Below are positions 8,999-23,653 of a stretch of 64,000 bases of DNA, piece after piece. The stretch is from contig NZ_OZ026475.1 of assembly GCF_964020035.1 (NCBI RefSeq), forward strand, positions 434,001-498,000, given 5' to 3'. This DNA comes from Spiroplasma endosymbiont of Crioceris asparagi (lineage in GTDB: Bacteria; Bacillota_I; Bacilli_A; Mycoplasmatales; Mycoplasmataceae). Each line of letters begins with the position of its first letter. The first letter of the stretch is position 1. The position numbers and the translations under genes were made by a program. The notes under the pieces were generated by a model. The model did no database searches and had not been told where the DNA came from. It worked only from the letters and a program-made list of their open reading frames with translations.

Positions 8999-11359
8999 GT
9001 TTTGTTCACTTGGTATTAAATCAAACGTTGGAAGCTCAATTTTATACTCAGATATTTTTTTATTAAATATAATTTCATAAACTTCATCATAAGTTTTAGC
9101 AAAACTAATTTCTAACTTATCTTTAACTTCTTTCGGAATTGCGTCAAGATCTTTTTGGTTTTTAAAAGGAATAATTATTCTTGTTAATCCACTTCTGTGC
9201 GCAGAAATAGATTTTTCCTTTAATCCACCAATTGGAAATACCAACCCTCTTAATGTTATTTCACCAGTCATACCAATTTCTCTAGAAACAGGCGTTCCTG
9301 TTAATGAAGAGATAATTGCTGTAGTTATTGCAACACCAGCACTTGGACCATCTTTTGGAACTGCTCCTTCTGGTACGTGAATATGAACATCGTTTTGTGC
9401 AAATACTTCTTTCGGAATACCAAATCTTTTATAGTTTGACTTTACATAATCATATGCAATAGCAGCTGATTCTTTCATAACATCACCAAGTTTACCAGTT
9501 AAGACCAAACCACCTTTTCCAGGAAAATGAGTTACCTCAATTGGTAAAATATCTCCACCATATTGTGTATAAGCAAGACCAGTAACAACTCCCGCTTGTG
9601 ATACTTCTTCTTTTAATGTATGTTCAAATATTCTTTTTTTAAGCATTTCTGTAATTACTTCTTTTGTAACAACTAGTGAAGTAATTTTGTCTTTAATTTT
9701 TTTAACGATATATTTTCTAGCAACAGATGAAATTAATCTTTCCAATTGTCTTACACCAGCTTCTCTTGTGTAATATTTAATCATTTCATCAATTGCTTCA
9801 TCAGAAATTTTTAGTTCTTTTTTATCAATATTATATTCTTTAAGAATTTTTGGAACTAAATGTTTTTTAGCAATGGTTTTTTTCTCAATTTCTGTATAAC
9901 TTGAAAGTTCTATCATATCCATACGGTCATATAATGCTTCTGGAATATCACCTGGATAGTTTGCTGTTGCAATGAAAACAACATTTGATAAGTCATACTC
10001 TTCTTCAATATAGTGATCTGAAAAGTGTGAGTTTTGCTCTGGATCAAGTACTTCTAACATTGCTGAAGCTGGATCACCCCTATGATCTTTTCCCATTTTG
10101 TCAATTTCGTCTAATAAGAAAACTGGATTAATTACTTTTGCTTTTTTCATTCCTTGAATAATTCTTCCAGGTGATGAACCAATATAAGTTTTTCGATGTC
10201 CTCTAATTTCAGCTTCATCTCTAACTCCACCTAGAGAAATTTTTACAAAATTTCTATTCATAGATTTGGCAATAGATTTGGCAAGTGAAGTTTTTCCTAC
10301 TCCGGGGGGACCTACTAAAGTAATTATTTGACCTTTAATTTTATTTGTGTTTTGTTTAACTGCAAGGTATTCAATAATTCTTTCTTTAGGTTTTTCAAGT
10401 CCAAAATGATCTTCATCTAAAATTTTTTGTGCTTTTTCTAAGTTGATATTTTCTTCTGATTTTTCAAATCATGGAATTGACATAATTCAATCAATATAAC
10501 TTCTTAAAACATTTGCTTCTGATGAACCTGGATGCATTGATTCTAGACGGTCAAGTTCTTGTGAAATTCTTTTTTTAATATAATCTGGATATGGATTATC
10601 TTCAATCATTTTACGATATTTTTTTAAATCATCATTTTCTGCATCTAATTCGCCAAGTTCTTCTTTAATAACTTTTAGTTTTTCTCTTAAAAAATATTCT
10701 CTTTGTTGATTATCAACTTTAGTTTTAATTTTTTTTGAAATTGATGATTCTATATCAGAAGATGCTTGTTTTTCTTCCATAATTTTAATTATTAATTCCA
10801 TTCTTTTAATTGGATTAATTTCTTCTAATATTTCTTGTTTTTTAGCAATAGAAATAAATGGAATTAGTTGCGCTGCTGAATCAACCAAGAAATCAGTATC
10901 TTCTTTATAAGAAGGATTATTTAATATATCCTCAATTTCTGAAGGAATTTCAGCATTTTCTTTTGCCAAACCTTCAATTAAATAAATAATTTTTTTAGAA
11001 TTTTCTTCTGAATTATTAATTGGTTCTATTTCGGTGTAAGTAGCAAAAAATGTATCATTTTCTTTCGAAAGCTTTAAGTCTTTTGCTCTTTTTAATGATT
11101 TCACATTTATTGATAATGTTCCATCTTTTCATTGTTTTTTAATTGTGAATGTTGCTAAAACTCCGAACTGAAAAATGTCTTCTGGTTTAACATCATCTTT
11201 TAAAGGATCTTTTTGTGAAACAAGAATTATTTCATTATTAAATTTCTCTTTTGACAAATTTAAAGCTTGAATAGTAACATCCCTTCCAATTTCTAGAATT
11301 TGTTCATGTTTGGGAAATACGAAGCTTCCCCTAGTAACTAGTGCTGGTATTTTTTTCAT
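8981..11359 (-). CDS. lon: ATP-dependent protease Lon, 792 aa
   Basis: Cytoplasmic AAA+ serine protease that degrades misfolded and regulatory proteins. The N-terminal substrate domain (VTRGSFVFP at the start) is followed by a coiled region (QQREYFLREKLKVIKEELG). The AAA+ module has Walker A GPPGVGKT near residue 350 and Walker B VFLLDEIDK. The protease domain has PKDGPSAG with catalytic Ser673 and the dyad Lys about residue 716 in GGLKEK. Start 11359 follows a GGAG site. A CIRCE operator lies just upstream, so HrcA probably controls it as a heat-shock gene. Several in-frame TGA codons are Trp. Length is normal for the family. Confidence 0.97.
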
Positions 11360-11395
11360 AATAACTCCTTTTACAATAAATATATTATCACACTT

Positions 11396-11422
11396 TTAGC
11401 ACTTAAACAATGAAAGTGCTAA
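11396..11422. promoter_or_regulatory. CIRCE operator (HrcA site) upstream of lon
   Basis: Perfect inverted repeat TTAGCACTT-N9-AAGTGCTAA, one base per arm off the consensus TTAGCACTC-N9-GAGTGCTAA. On the minus strand it overlaps the likely core promoter: TTGTTT lies inside the element and a GATAATAT -10 region follows it. This predicts HrcA repression of lon. Confidence 0.9.
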
Positions 11423-11472
11423 AAAATATACTTATTAATTTGTTTTTAAATATTTATAAAAAATAGAATTTT

Positions 11473-12768
11473 TTATCCATTGTTTTGGAATAAAAATTCT
11501 ACGATTTTTTCTCTAATTACTTCTTCCGCAATTTGTTGTTCTGAAATTATTTTGTTTTTTAATAAATAATCTTCTTCAACACCAAATGATGTTGCTATAG
11601 CTTTTAATTTTTCTTTTGATTCTTCATCACTTACAACAAAATTTTCTGAATTTCTAACGTGATCAGTTACTAAATAACTTTGTAATCTTGCTGTGGCGTC
11701 ATCAACAAGTTCTGCTTTTATTGCTTCATTTGTTAAACCAGTTTGTTCTTGGTAGATTTTCATTGTTAAACCTTGAGACATAACTTTTTGTTCAAACTCT
11801 TTATAAAGATTTTGTACTTCACCATCAATTGCTGATTTTGGAATTTCAATTTCTGATGCTTCCACAATTTTTCTAATTACATTGTTAACAAAAATATTTT
11901 TGTTATTTTCTTGTTTTTGTTTTTTAATATTTTCTGTAATATATTCTTCTAATTCTTTATAAGTTTTAACATTTTTAATATTTAAATCTAGTGCTAATTC
12001 ATCATCTTTTTTAGGTAAAATTCTTTCTTTAATTTCTTTAATATCTAATTTAAAGATTGCTTTTTTATTAGAAAGATCTTTTACACCATAGTCTTTCGGA
12101 AATTTAACTTCAATTTCTGTTTTACCAAGTTTTTTTCCTATCATAGATGTTTCAAAACCAGGAATGAATTGATTAGAACCAATTGTTAATTTATAATCTT
12201 GCGCTTTTCCACCCTCAAAAGTTTTTCCATCAACAAAACCTTCAAAATCAAATACAACAACATCACCATCTTTAATTGCAGCAGTTTTTGCTCTTGTTTT
12301 TTCTAAAGCCATTTTATTTCTTTGATCTTCAATTGCTTTTTCTAGTTCTTCTTTAGTTACTTTTGCCTCTTCTTTAACTAAATCTTTTCCTTTATATCCT
12401 GTATAACTATTGATTTTGATAATTGGTTTTAAATCAAATTCAAATACTATTTCACACATTTCTTCATTTATTTTAGTAACCTTTGGTGCAGGTGAAGAAA
12501 ATGGTTCAATTTTAGTTTCTTGAGATTTAGCAAAATCAAATGCTGGCATAATTGCGGATCTATATGCTTCTCTTAAATATTTATCTGGTGTTAAATATTT
12601 AACTATTTCTGATTCTGGGGCTTTACCCTTTCTAAAACCATCAATTTGAACATTTGCTCTAACCCTGTTTTTTCCTTTGACAACTAATTCTTTTCATTCT
12701 TTACCATCAATTGTAATAATTCATTGCCCTTGTCCAACCACTTTGGATTTTTGTTCTTTAAAATTCAT
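11473..12768 (-). CDS. tig: Trigger factor, ribosome-associated chaperone and prolyl isomerase, 431 aa
   Basis: It binds nascent chains at the ribosome exit tunnel. The ribosome-docking signature appears as GFRKGKAP near residues 47-54, the FKBP-type PPIase domain spans about residues 150-245 (VVVFDFEGFVDGKTFEGG and LGKTEIEVKFPKDYG), and a long helical C-terminal domain follows. Start ATG 12768 is preceded by AGGAGT. Two TGA Trp codons fall in the first 30 residues, which would hide the true start under the standard code. It lies next to lon, but a separate CIRCE-controlled promoter precedes lon. Confidence 0.97.
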
Positions 12769-12807
12769 TATTTACTCCTATTTAACTTTAATTAATTATA
12801 ACAAAAT

Positions 12808-14331
12808 CTATTTATTCTTTTTATGTAATTTTGATTCAATAAGTGCAATCTCTTTTTGAGAATCAATTATTTTTGAATCAATTTCATACATTTTTTGTTG
12901 TTCTTTTAGTGTTAACTCTTTATTTGCCAAGTCTTTAAAGCGCACTTCTTTTATATTTAACTTAGATTTATTAGCTAACATTTTGTCAAGTTTGTTTTCT
13001 TCTTTTTTTGAACCAATGTTGTCATATTTTTTTAATGTTTCTTTGTTTCATTTACGTCTTTTTTTAACTTCATCCATATGTTTTTTATCAGATTTTTTTA
13101 ATGATTTGTTTAAAATTTTTTCATTCTTTTTATTAAGTTTAGCCATTGTTCTTTTATATTTAAGTTCTTTTTTTAAATCATCTAAAAGTTTTTCTTTTAA
13201 ATCAATTAATCTTTCTTTTTCATTAGGATTAATTGATTTTGGTTTTTTAGAAATTACAGGTTTTTTACTAATATCATCATTTTTATCGAAAATATCAATT
13301 TCTCTTTCTGCAAAAAAATCTAAACTGTATTTTGACTTGTCGTTAAACTCATCAATAACATTCATTTTATAATCTTCCACAGATTTTTTTCTCTCTATAT
13401 TAAACTTTTCAATATTTATTTTAGTTAAATTGTCATTAAGAATATTGTCATTAAATTGTTTTGCAAAGAAATCTGCATTTATGATTCCTTCAGATTCATT
13501 ATTGTTTAAGTCTGCTAAATTAACATTACTTAATAAATTTTGGTTATCTAGTTTTTTAACTTGTTTTTGTATAACTACTTTTTGTTTTTGTTTAATTGCT
13601 TGTTTTTTTAATTTGGCTTTTTTCTTTGCTTTATTTTTTAATTTATGTTTTTCAATTCATGAAAGTTTAACTTTTTGTTTTTTAACTTTGGCAACTGATT
13701 TTTCAACTGATTTTTCAACTGATTTTTTTTCTTCTTTAGATTTTTTAACTTTAGTTTTTTTACCATCATTTATAAAATTTAATAATTCTGGATCTGGTGC
13801 TTGGTTTATAACAATCTCTTCTTCATCTTCAACTGGTAAGTTGTTGCTTTCAAAAACCTCCATATTATCGTGTTGGGTATTTGAAAATGCACTGTAACTC
13901 GAATTTGAATTATTATCAATCCCATTTCTATTCATAAGATTCATTCTAATATCAATCGGATTTACTAGTTGTTTTTTGATTCCTAATCTATCTCTTCAAT
14001 TTTCAATAGAATTATCCTGAAATTTATCTTTATTTTCATCAATTTTATACAAATCATTTCAATATAACTTTAATAGGTTATTAAAGTGATGCTCTCAAAA
14101 TTTTTTCAAATCTGACTTATAAAAATTATCATCTTCTAATAATTCAATTTTTGAAAATGCTTTAATTAGGTGCTTAAATTTTGGTTTGTTATCAAGATTA
14201 AACTTGTAAATAAGATCAAGGGCATCTTGACCATAATCTTGATTCACATACGGTCTATCTGGAATTAACCTTTTTTCTTTTGTGGTAAATGAAATTGTTT
14301 TATTTTTATATTTTGTAATTGCGTCAACCAT
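12808..14331 (-). CDS. Lys-rich, coiled-coil hypothetical protein, 507 aa
   Basis: Not recognised. One continuous frame of 507 residues exists when TGA is Trp. The N-terminal 90 residues (ITKYKNKTISFTTKEKRLIPD and on) look folded and contain a Tyr/Phe-rich helical part. The middle is Asn/Ser and acidic (VEDEEEIVINQAPDPE). The C-terminal half is extremely Lys/Glu rich, with SVEKSVEKSVAK repeats and long charged helices that read as coiled coils. There is no signal peptide or membrane segment. It lies 59 bases after the small Asp23-like gene and before tig. Such proteins in wall-less bacteria are often cytoskeletal or lineage-specific, but this is only a guess. Confidence 0.6.
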
Positions 14332-14389
14332 GAGAAACCTTATTTATTAATATATATTTTATTACATTTAAAAAAATAAGCAATAATGC

Positions 14390-14692
14390 TTATTTTCTTA
14401 AATATGCAATGCAAATGTTTTGTGGAGATCTTCTTGTTAAATTTCTAAAAATATCTTCTAATAAATTTATAATCTTTTCTTCATTTATAATTATGCTTTT
14501 AGGATTTTCTGCATCATAAAAGTATTTAATAAAAACACGAATATCTTTATTTGATTCAATAAATACACCAACATCAAAGTTTTGATACACTTGTTTAAAT
14601 TCTTTTACTAACTCTCTATCAATCATTTGTTTAATGACATTTTGAGAAATTTGAACATTTCCTTTATCATTTTCTAAATATTCTAAATACAT
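14390..14692 (-). CDS. Small conserved protein, possibly Asp23/Gls24-like, 100 aa
   Basis: A 100-residue protein directly downstream of efp with a 13-base gap. The pattern GNVQISQNVIKQMI at the N-terminus, a central strand region with VGVFI and DIRVFIKYF, and the closing NICIAYLRK loosely recall the Asp23/Gls24 family, whose member YqhY sits near efp in Bacillus subtilis. The similarity is weak and the short size is atypical, so this stays a suggestion. There are no membrane segments. It is probably in the fmt-efp operon. Confidence 0.55.
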   Translation of the reverse strand: MYLEYLENDKGNVQISQNVIKQMIDRELVKEFKQVYQNFDVGVFIESNKDIRVFIKYFYDAENPKSIIINEEKIINLLEDIFRNLTRRSPQNICIAYLRK

Positions 14693-14705
14693 CTAAACTC
14701 CTTAA

Positions 14706-15260
14706 TTATGCTCTTCCAACATACTTGCCATCATTAGTACTTACAACAATTTTTTCACCATCTTTAATAAATAATGGCACGTTTAATTTATGACCTGTTT
14801 CTAGTACTGCTTTTTTTTGTGCTCCAGAAGTTGTATCTCCCTTAACAGCTGGTTCAGTTTCTGAAACAATTAATTCCACTTTATCAGGAATTGTTATTCC
14901 AAGCAATTCATTATTAAATTGTGACATTTTAACCATTGTTCCATCATTTATAAATTTCAATTCTCATTCTAATGTTTTTACAGGTATTTCAACTTGTTCA
15001 TATGAATCAACATTCATTAAAATGCAATTTTCTCCATCATTATAAAGATATTGCATATCAACTTTTTCAATTAAAGCTTTTTGAACTTTTTCACCACCAG
15101 TAAAGGTTAATTCAACCCTAGCGCCAGTTCTTAAATTTTTTACTTTTGCAGATACTTTTCCTTGTTGTCTTCCGGTTTTAGAAAATGAACTTTCTAAAAC
15201 TACAAACAAATTATTATCGTATATAAAAGTTACTCCTGGTTTTAAATCATTTGCAGACAT
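14706..15260 (-). CDS. efp: Translation elongation factor P, 184 aa
   Basis: EF-P rescues ribosomes stalled at consecutive prolines. The three beta-barrel layout is clear: NDLKPGVTF at the start, YLYNDGE in domain II, and the C-terminal [19 protein letters not shown] and [13 protein letters not shown] signature. The tip loop that reaches the peptidyl-transferase centre reads SKTGRQQ, so Arg31 stands where Lys34 of E. coli or Lys32 of B. subtilis is modified. Start 15260 has GGAG upstream. One TGA Trp codon lies at residue 99. It follows fmt by 25 bases and likely forms an operon with it. Confidence 0.97.
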
Positions 15261-15285
15261 ATTTTCTCCTTAACAATTATTATAA

Positions 15286-16227
15286 TTATACATTAAAAAT
15301 TTTATTTAGAAATTGAGGGTTGTTTTTTAATGCTTTTGTTTCTGTAATATTTTTTGATTCTTTTTGAATTAATTTAATAATTATTGCACCATCAATAGTT
15401 TTTACAAACATTCCTAGTTTATTAATATCAAATATTGTACCTACTTTTAAATCAAGTTTTTTAAATGATTGTTGTTCACTTGGCAAATCTGAAGCTAAAA
15501 TTTTAATTCTTGCATTATTTAAAATTGAAAATGCTCCGGGTTTAATTGCTAAAGATCTAATAAAATTATGAATTTCTAAACTTGTTTTATTTCAATCAAT
15601 TTTTTCATCTTCATTTTTTAGATTATATGCAAATGTAACTTTGCTTTCATCTTGAGGTTTTCCCTTTAACTCTCCATTTAAAACTTGAATTAATTCCTTA
15701 CCAACTATATCACAAGAAATTTTAGAAAGTTTTGCAAAAATATCTTGAGCATTATCATGCAATTCAATCAAAATAGATTTTTGGAAATACACTTCTCCTG
15801 CATCCATTTGTTTAATCATTTTCATAAGTGAAATTCCAGTTTCTTTTTCACCATTTGCAATCGCTTTTTGAACTGGACTACCACCACGATATTTTGGAAG
15901 TAAACTTGCATGAAAATTAATGCTGTTTTTAAAAATATTTAAAAATGATTCTGGCAAAATTTTTCCATAAGCACAAGTAATTAAAAAATCTGGTTTTAAA
16001 TTTAGTACTTCGTCATAGATTTCTTTCATTTTTGTAGGCTGAAAACATTTGATATTATTTTCTATACAAAATTTTTTCACACTATTTTGACTAATTTTTT
16101 GACCCCTGCCTTGTTCTTTGTCGGTTTGAGTAATTACACCAAGTATGTTGTAATGTTTATTTTCAAATAAAGTTTTTAAAATGTCTCTTGATATATCAAG
16201 TGTTCCGCAAAAAATAATATTAAACAT
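15286..16227 (-). CDS. fmt: Methionyl-tRNA formyltransferase, 313 aa
   Basis: It formylates initiator Met-tRNA using 10-formyl-tetrahydrofolate. The Rossmann-type catalytic domain shows AYGKILP, then NFHASLLPKYRGGSP carrying the catalytic Asn and His, and QMDAGEV carrying the catalytic Asp. The C-terminal OB-like domain ends at residue 313. I chose ATG 16227 (MFNIIFCGT) because AAGGAT lies upstream and it aligns with the family start. The first codons overlap the end of the upstream nuclease gene by 8 bases, indicating coupled translation. TGA Trp codons split the C-terminal domain under the standard code. Confidence 0.95.
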
Positions 16228-18268
16228 TATGTGTGTATCCTTCTTTCTCAAATTTTTCTAGTGATTTTAAAATGGCTTCTAAAAGCACAATCATCGCCAT
16301 TGTATCTCTATTACAATATTTAAGCATATTATTATAAATTGATTCATCCCATTCTTCTTGTGAAGTAAATTCATCAATATACATTCTAAATGATTCACTT
16401 GCCTTTGTTCCTTTGTTAATATACAAATCATCATATGACAATTCTGGGTAAAGTGCTGGTTGAGTATATTTAATTGAATAAGATTTTTTAAAATTTGGAT
16501 GATATATTCATGTTGATTCCTTAGATGTATTCATTAAATTTTTTGAAGCCATTGAAAAGAAATTCATTAAATCTATTGTGTTGTTATAAATGAAAGCTAA
16601 TGGTTTTTCATATTTGGGATATGCTGCAATCAATGATTTAATAACACTTTTTTCGAATGAATAATTATATGCAACATAAATTCCTGGACCTTTTAAAAAC
16701 ATATCTTTAATCATTTGTTTAATTAACATTTCTCGAGGATCTTTTCGTTCTTTAGCTAAAAATTGTGTATGTACAATTTTAGAATCATGTGATCAATTCT
16801 TTTCACAAATTATATCAAGTGAATATTGAAATGGAATCTGTTGATAAGATTTTGATTTATTAAATTTAGGAATTGCTCATATTGAAGTTTCAAAATCATA
16901 CATATAAATTGGATATTTTGAATATCATTTATAAATCATATTCTTAATATCAGAAATTGATTTAGGATTAAAAATAGAAAACGGTTTGTTTTCAAGCCAT
17001 CTTTTAATTACTTGCATTTGAAATTTTGGTTTTTGTACATCAAATTTATTATCTTGTGCTATTAATTTGTCAATATCAAAATCATCTAAATAAATTTTTC
17101 CGTATTTAATTTTGATTTCAGCACTCAATGATTTATTTCTAAAACCTAAATCAAAAACATTAAGTTTTTTATCATCAAATCATTCTAAAACATGATGGCA
17201 ATATTTTTCTTCTGACATTCCGACTCAAGTTTTTTTATCAATTTGTGAATTAATTGCAATTTTATTACATGTTTCACTATTTAGAATTGGGTTGTCTAAA
17301 TATTGAGATATGTTTTCAACATAAGTTTCAAAGTCCATTAATGTGTCAATATTATTTAAAATTTCAATAATATTTTTAGAACTTTTACTTTTTTCATATG
17401 TTGAATAAATTACTAGTAATTTGTCAATGTCAATGTCATCGTCAATACCATTATATTCAAGTTCAGAATCAATTAATTCTTCTAATTCATTTTCAAAATC
17501 TTCATATTTATATTTTTCAATTTCAATATCATTATCAACTATTGCACCTTTTCAATACATTTTACTAATAATGCATAGAGAAACTTGATCAACAATAAAT
17601 CCACACATTTCTAAAATTTTCTTTTGGTAATACAAATCTAAAAAGTGTTCTTGTTTAATAGATGTTGTTGCTTTAACTTCAACAATTTCAACATGATTAT
17701 TTCCATTATTAACTAAGATGTCACATCTAGTTCTTAGATTGCCATTCATAGCAATGAATGCTGGTTCAAAAAGATATCGAACATTTTCATCATTTAAATA
17801 TGCTTTTGTTTTTGCCATTGCATCATTCATATTTGATATAAGTTCTAAACTTTCGCATCTTTTTTCTTCATTGTTTTTTTGGTTTTGAATTAAGTTTTTT
17901 TTAATAAACAATTGTCTCGCAAGTTCACCCACAAGATTACCATCTTCAATTGAAGAACCAGCAAATTGATCATCTATTAAACCATCATCTGAAAAAATTG
18001 ACATAAACTTTTTTTTGTTTTCAAATTCTTCTAAAGATAATTCATTCTTTTCTAATAAGTATAAATAATATTCAAGATTATTAAATGCTCTTGAATTATT
18101 AAAACTATCTTCTTCTTCTACATTTTTATCAATTTTAAAAATGTATTTTTTGTTTTTTTGTAACTCTGCAGCTTTTTTAAAATTTTGAATATTAGAAAGT
18201 GCTCAAGCAACCTTGGGACAATTTCCTAAATAATTTTTAAAAGTTTCTTTGCTTACATAATTTTTCAT
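16220..18268 (-). CDS. DUF2779-type protein with two nuclease-like domains, 682 aa
   Basis: The N-terminal half has a PD-(D/E)XK nuclease pattern of the RecB/Cas4 kind. GNLVGELARQLF comes before residue 130, then RTRCDIL with Asp183, and EIVEVKATTS with Glu197 and Lys199. After a linker, the C-terminal third looks like a DnaQ/RNase H-type 3'-5' exonuclease: MYDFETS with Asp458 and Glu460, AYNYSFEKS as the second motif, and YCNRD as a YxxxD third motif (DEDDy class). This layout fits proteins annotated DUF2779. The start ATG 18268 has only a weak ribosome site, and many TGA Trp codons occur. It overlaps fmt by 8 bases. The substrate is unknown; DNA repair or nucleic-acid turnover is plausible. 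Confidence 0.75.
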
Positions 18269-18300
18269 ACAATTATTATAATCTTTAAATAAAAAAATTC

Positions 18301-18900
18301 CTATTTTCTAGGAACTCATTTGTCACCATCAGATTTTACTGATTTATCTATATAATTTGATTTTTTAAGCTCAAGCGATTTTTCTCTCTGTTGCGCATTT
18401 AAATTTTTTTCATCAATTTTTAATTTTTTTAAACGAGCTTTTTCTTCTATTTTTAAAGCTTTTCTTTCTGCTTTAGATAACTTAATTTTCTTCTCAGCAA
18501 TAGCAACTCTTTTTTCAGTTTCTTCAGTATCTAATTGTTTATTAACAATTCATTTTGTAGTATAAGTTTTTTTATCTTGTTTGGTAGTAATACCTTCAAT
18601 TTCAAGAGCAATTTTTTCTCTAAATAAATTTGTCTTAGCTTCATAAATAGAAACAATAACGTCAAACACATCACGATATTTATATTCAGCACCTTTTCGT
18701 GCATAAACAGTGTCATATTGAACAATAACATTTTTTAAATTTCTGTTGGAATTTAATCAAAATTTAATTTCTTCTCTAACAACTTTTTTTCTTTTTTCTT
18801 GTTCTTTTTTTTGAGCTCCTCTACCTGTTATTGAAGTAACAATAATAAATATTGCAACAACAACAACTAGTCCAAGGATAATAATTGTACTCATTCCCAT
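18301..18900 (-). CDS. Membrane-anchored coiled-coil protein, 199 aa
   Basis: Unrecognised. A single N-terminal hydrophobic helix (IIILGLVVVVAIFIIVTSI, residues 5-23) without a lipobox is followed by a soluble basic domain with NVIVQYDTVYARKG. A long Lys/Glu/Ala-rich coiled coil runs from about residue 115 to 180, and a short Trp-containing C-terminus follows. This is an RNase Y-like anchor arrangement but without catalytic motifs. It lies between mnmA and the DUF2779-type gene on the same strand. Start ATG 18900 has GGAGAAGG upstream; ATG 18894 is an alternative. Two TGA codons are read as Trp. Confidence 0.65.
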
Positions 18901-18934
18901 GATAATTTACCTTCTCCTAAATATTATACTTTAA

Positions 18935-20038
<1,104 letters not shown>

Positions 20039-20070
20039 TTTAATATCCTTTTAAATAACAAAAGATGTTT

Positions 20071-21201
20071 TTAAAAAACATCGTTTTTTGGTGAAAAATT
20101 ACTTTCTTTATTTAATTCATCAATAAGTTTTTTTTCAGTTTTAGATAAATGTTTGGGAACCACAATGTTTACAACAATGTTTAAATTTGTTCTTTTTGAA
20201 AAACTACTTGTTCCTTTGTACAATCCTTGATTTTTTAAAACTATTACTTCACCGTTAACAACTCCTTGAGGAATTTTAACATTTAAATTTTGACCTAAAA
20301 AATTAAATGTTTTTTCACAACCAGTAATAGCTTCTAAATAACTAACATCAAATTGTAATTCAAGATCATAATTTCTTAATAATTTCACTTTAACTGGCAA
20401 TTGAACATCAATATCTGCATAAATATTTCCTCTTCGACCATTTGCGGCATAATTACCAAGTTCTCTAAATTGAATTTGTTGTCCAGGAATAACTCCTTGA
20501 GGAATTTTTAAATCAATTTCTTGTTCTTGTTTATTAATTCCTTTACCAGAACATTTTTTACAAATGTGAATAAATACTTTTCCTTTACCAGAACATTTAT
20601 GACAAACTTCTTGACTTCTAAATTGCATTGGTCCCATTTGTTGAGTAACATAAACAGTACCTGCACCATTACAATTAGAACATGTTTTCACATCATTAGG
20701 ATTTGGCGCACCAACTCCTGAACAATCTTTACAAACAACATCAATTTTAGTTTTTAAAACTTTAGTGCACCCACTAATAAGTTCTTTTAAAGAAAGTGTT
20801 ATTTTAATTAAAATGTCTTTGGCACCACTTGTTTCGCTTGCATTTCTTCTTGAATGGCCACCACCAAACATAGAACCGAATATATCAGAAAAGAAATCTC
20901 CGCCACCAGCAGCATTACTAAAGAAATCTTGAAATCCCCCAAAACCTTCAAACCCACCGGCTTGTTGATTTAAACCAGCATGTCCATATTGATCATACAT
21001 AGCTTTTTTTTGTGGATCTAGCAATACTTCAGCAGCTTCTGAAACTTCTTTAAACTTTTCTTCAGCATCTGGAGCTTTGTTTATATCTGGGTGGTATTTT
21101 TTAGCCAAGCTTCTAAATGCTTTTTTGATTTCATCTTTATCAGCATTTTTTGAAATGCCTAATACCTCATAATAATCTCTTTTTTGTTTATTGTCAGACA
21201 T
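20071..21201 (-). CDS. dnaJ: Chaperone DnaJ, 376 aa
   Basis: Co-chaperone that stimulates DnaK ATPase and delivers unfolded substrates. The J domain (residues 5-70) has the HPD motif in [10 protein letters not shown] Gly/Phe-rich segment ([13 protein letters not shown]) follows, then four zinc-binding CxxCxGxG repeats ([32 protein letters not shown]) at about 150-220, and the substrate-binding C-terminal domains. It begins 20 bases after dnaK ends and is part of the hrcA-grpE-dnaK-dnaJ unit controlled by the CIRCE upstream of hrcA. It is a complete type I DnaJ. Confidence 0.98.
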   Translation of the reverse strand: MSDNKQKRDYYEVLGISKNADKDEIKKAFRSLAKKYHPDINKAPDAEEKFKEVSEAAEVLLDPQKKAMYDQYGHAGLNQQAGGFEGFGGFQDFFSNAAGGGDFFSDIFGSMFGGGHSRRNASETSGAKDILIKITLSLKELISGCTKVLKTKIDVVCKDCSGVGAPNPNDVKTCSNCNGAGTVYVTQQMGPMQFRSQEVCHKCSGKGKVFIHICKKCSGKGINKQEQEIDLKIPQGVIPGQQIQFRELGNYAANGRRGNIYADIDVQLPVKVKLLRNYDLELQFDVSYLEAITGCEKTFNFLGQNLNVKIPQGVVNGEVIVLKNQGLYKGTSSFSKRTNLNIVVNIVVPKHLSKTEKKLIDELNKESNFSPKNDVF

Positions 21202-21220
21202 TTTAATATTCCTTACTTAC

Positions 21221-23652
<2,432 letters not shown>

Positions 23653-23653
23653 G

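Noticed and set aside
11473-12768. Trigger factor apparently lacking its N-terminus
   Set aside because: Reading TGA as Trp restores the ribosome-binding signature and a start with a good ribosome site.
18531-18731. Minus-strand 66-residue frame
   Set aside because: Different frame inside the 199-residue membrane-anchored gene, which has a ribosome site and membrane helix.
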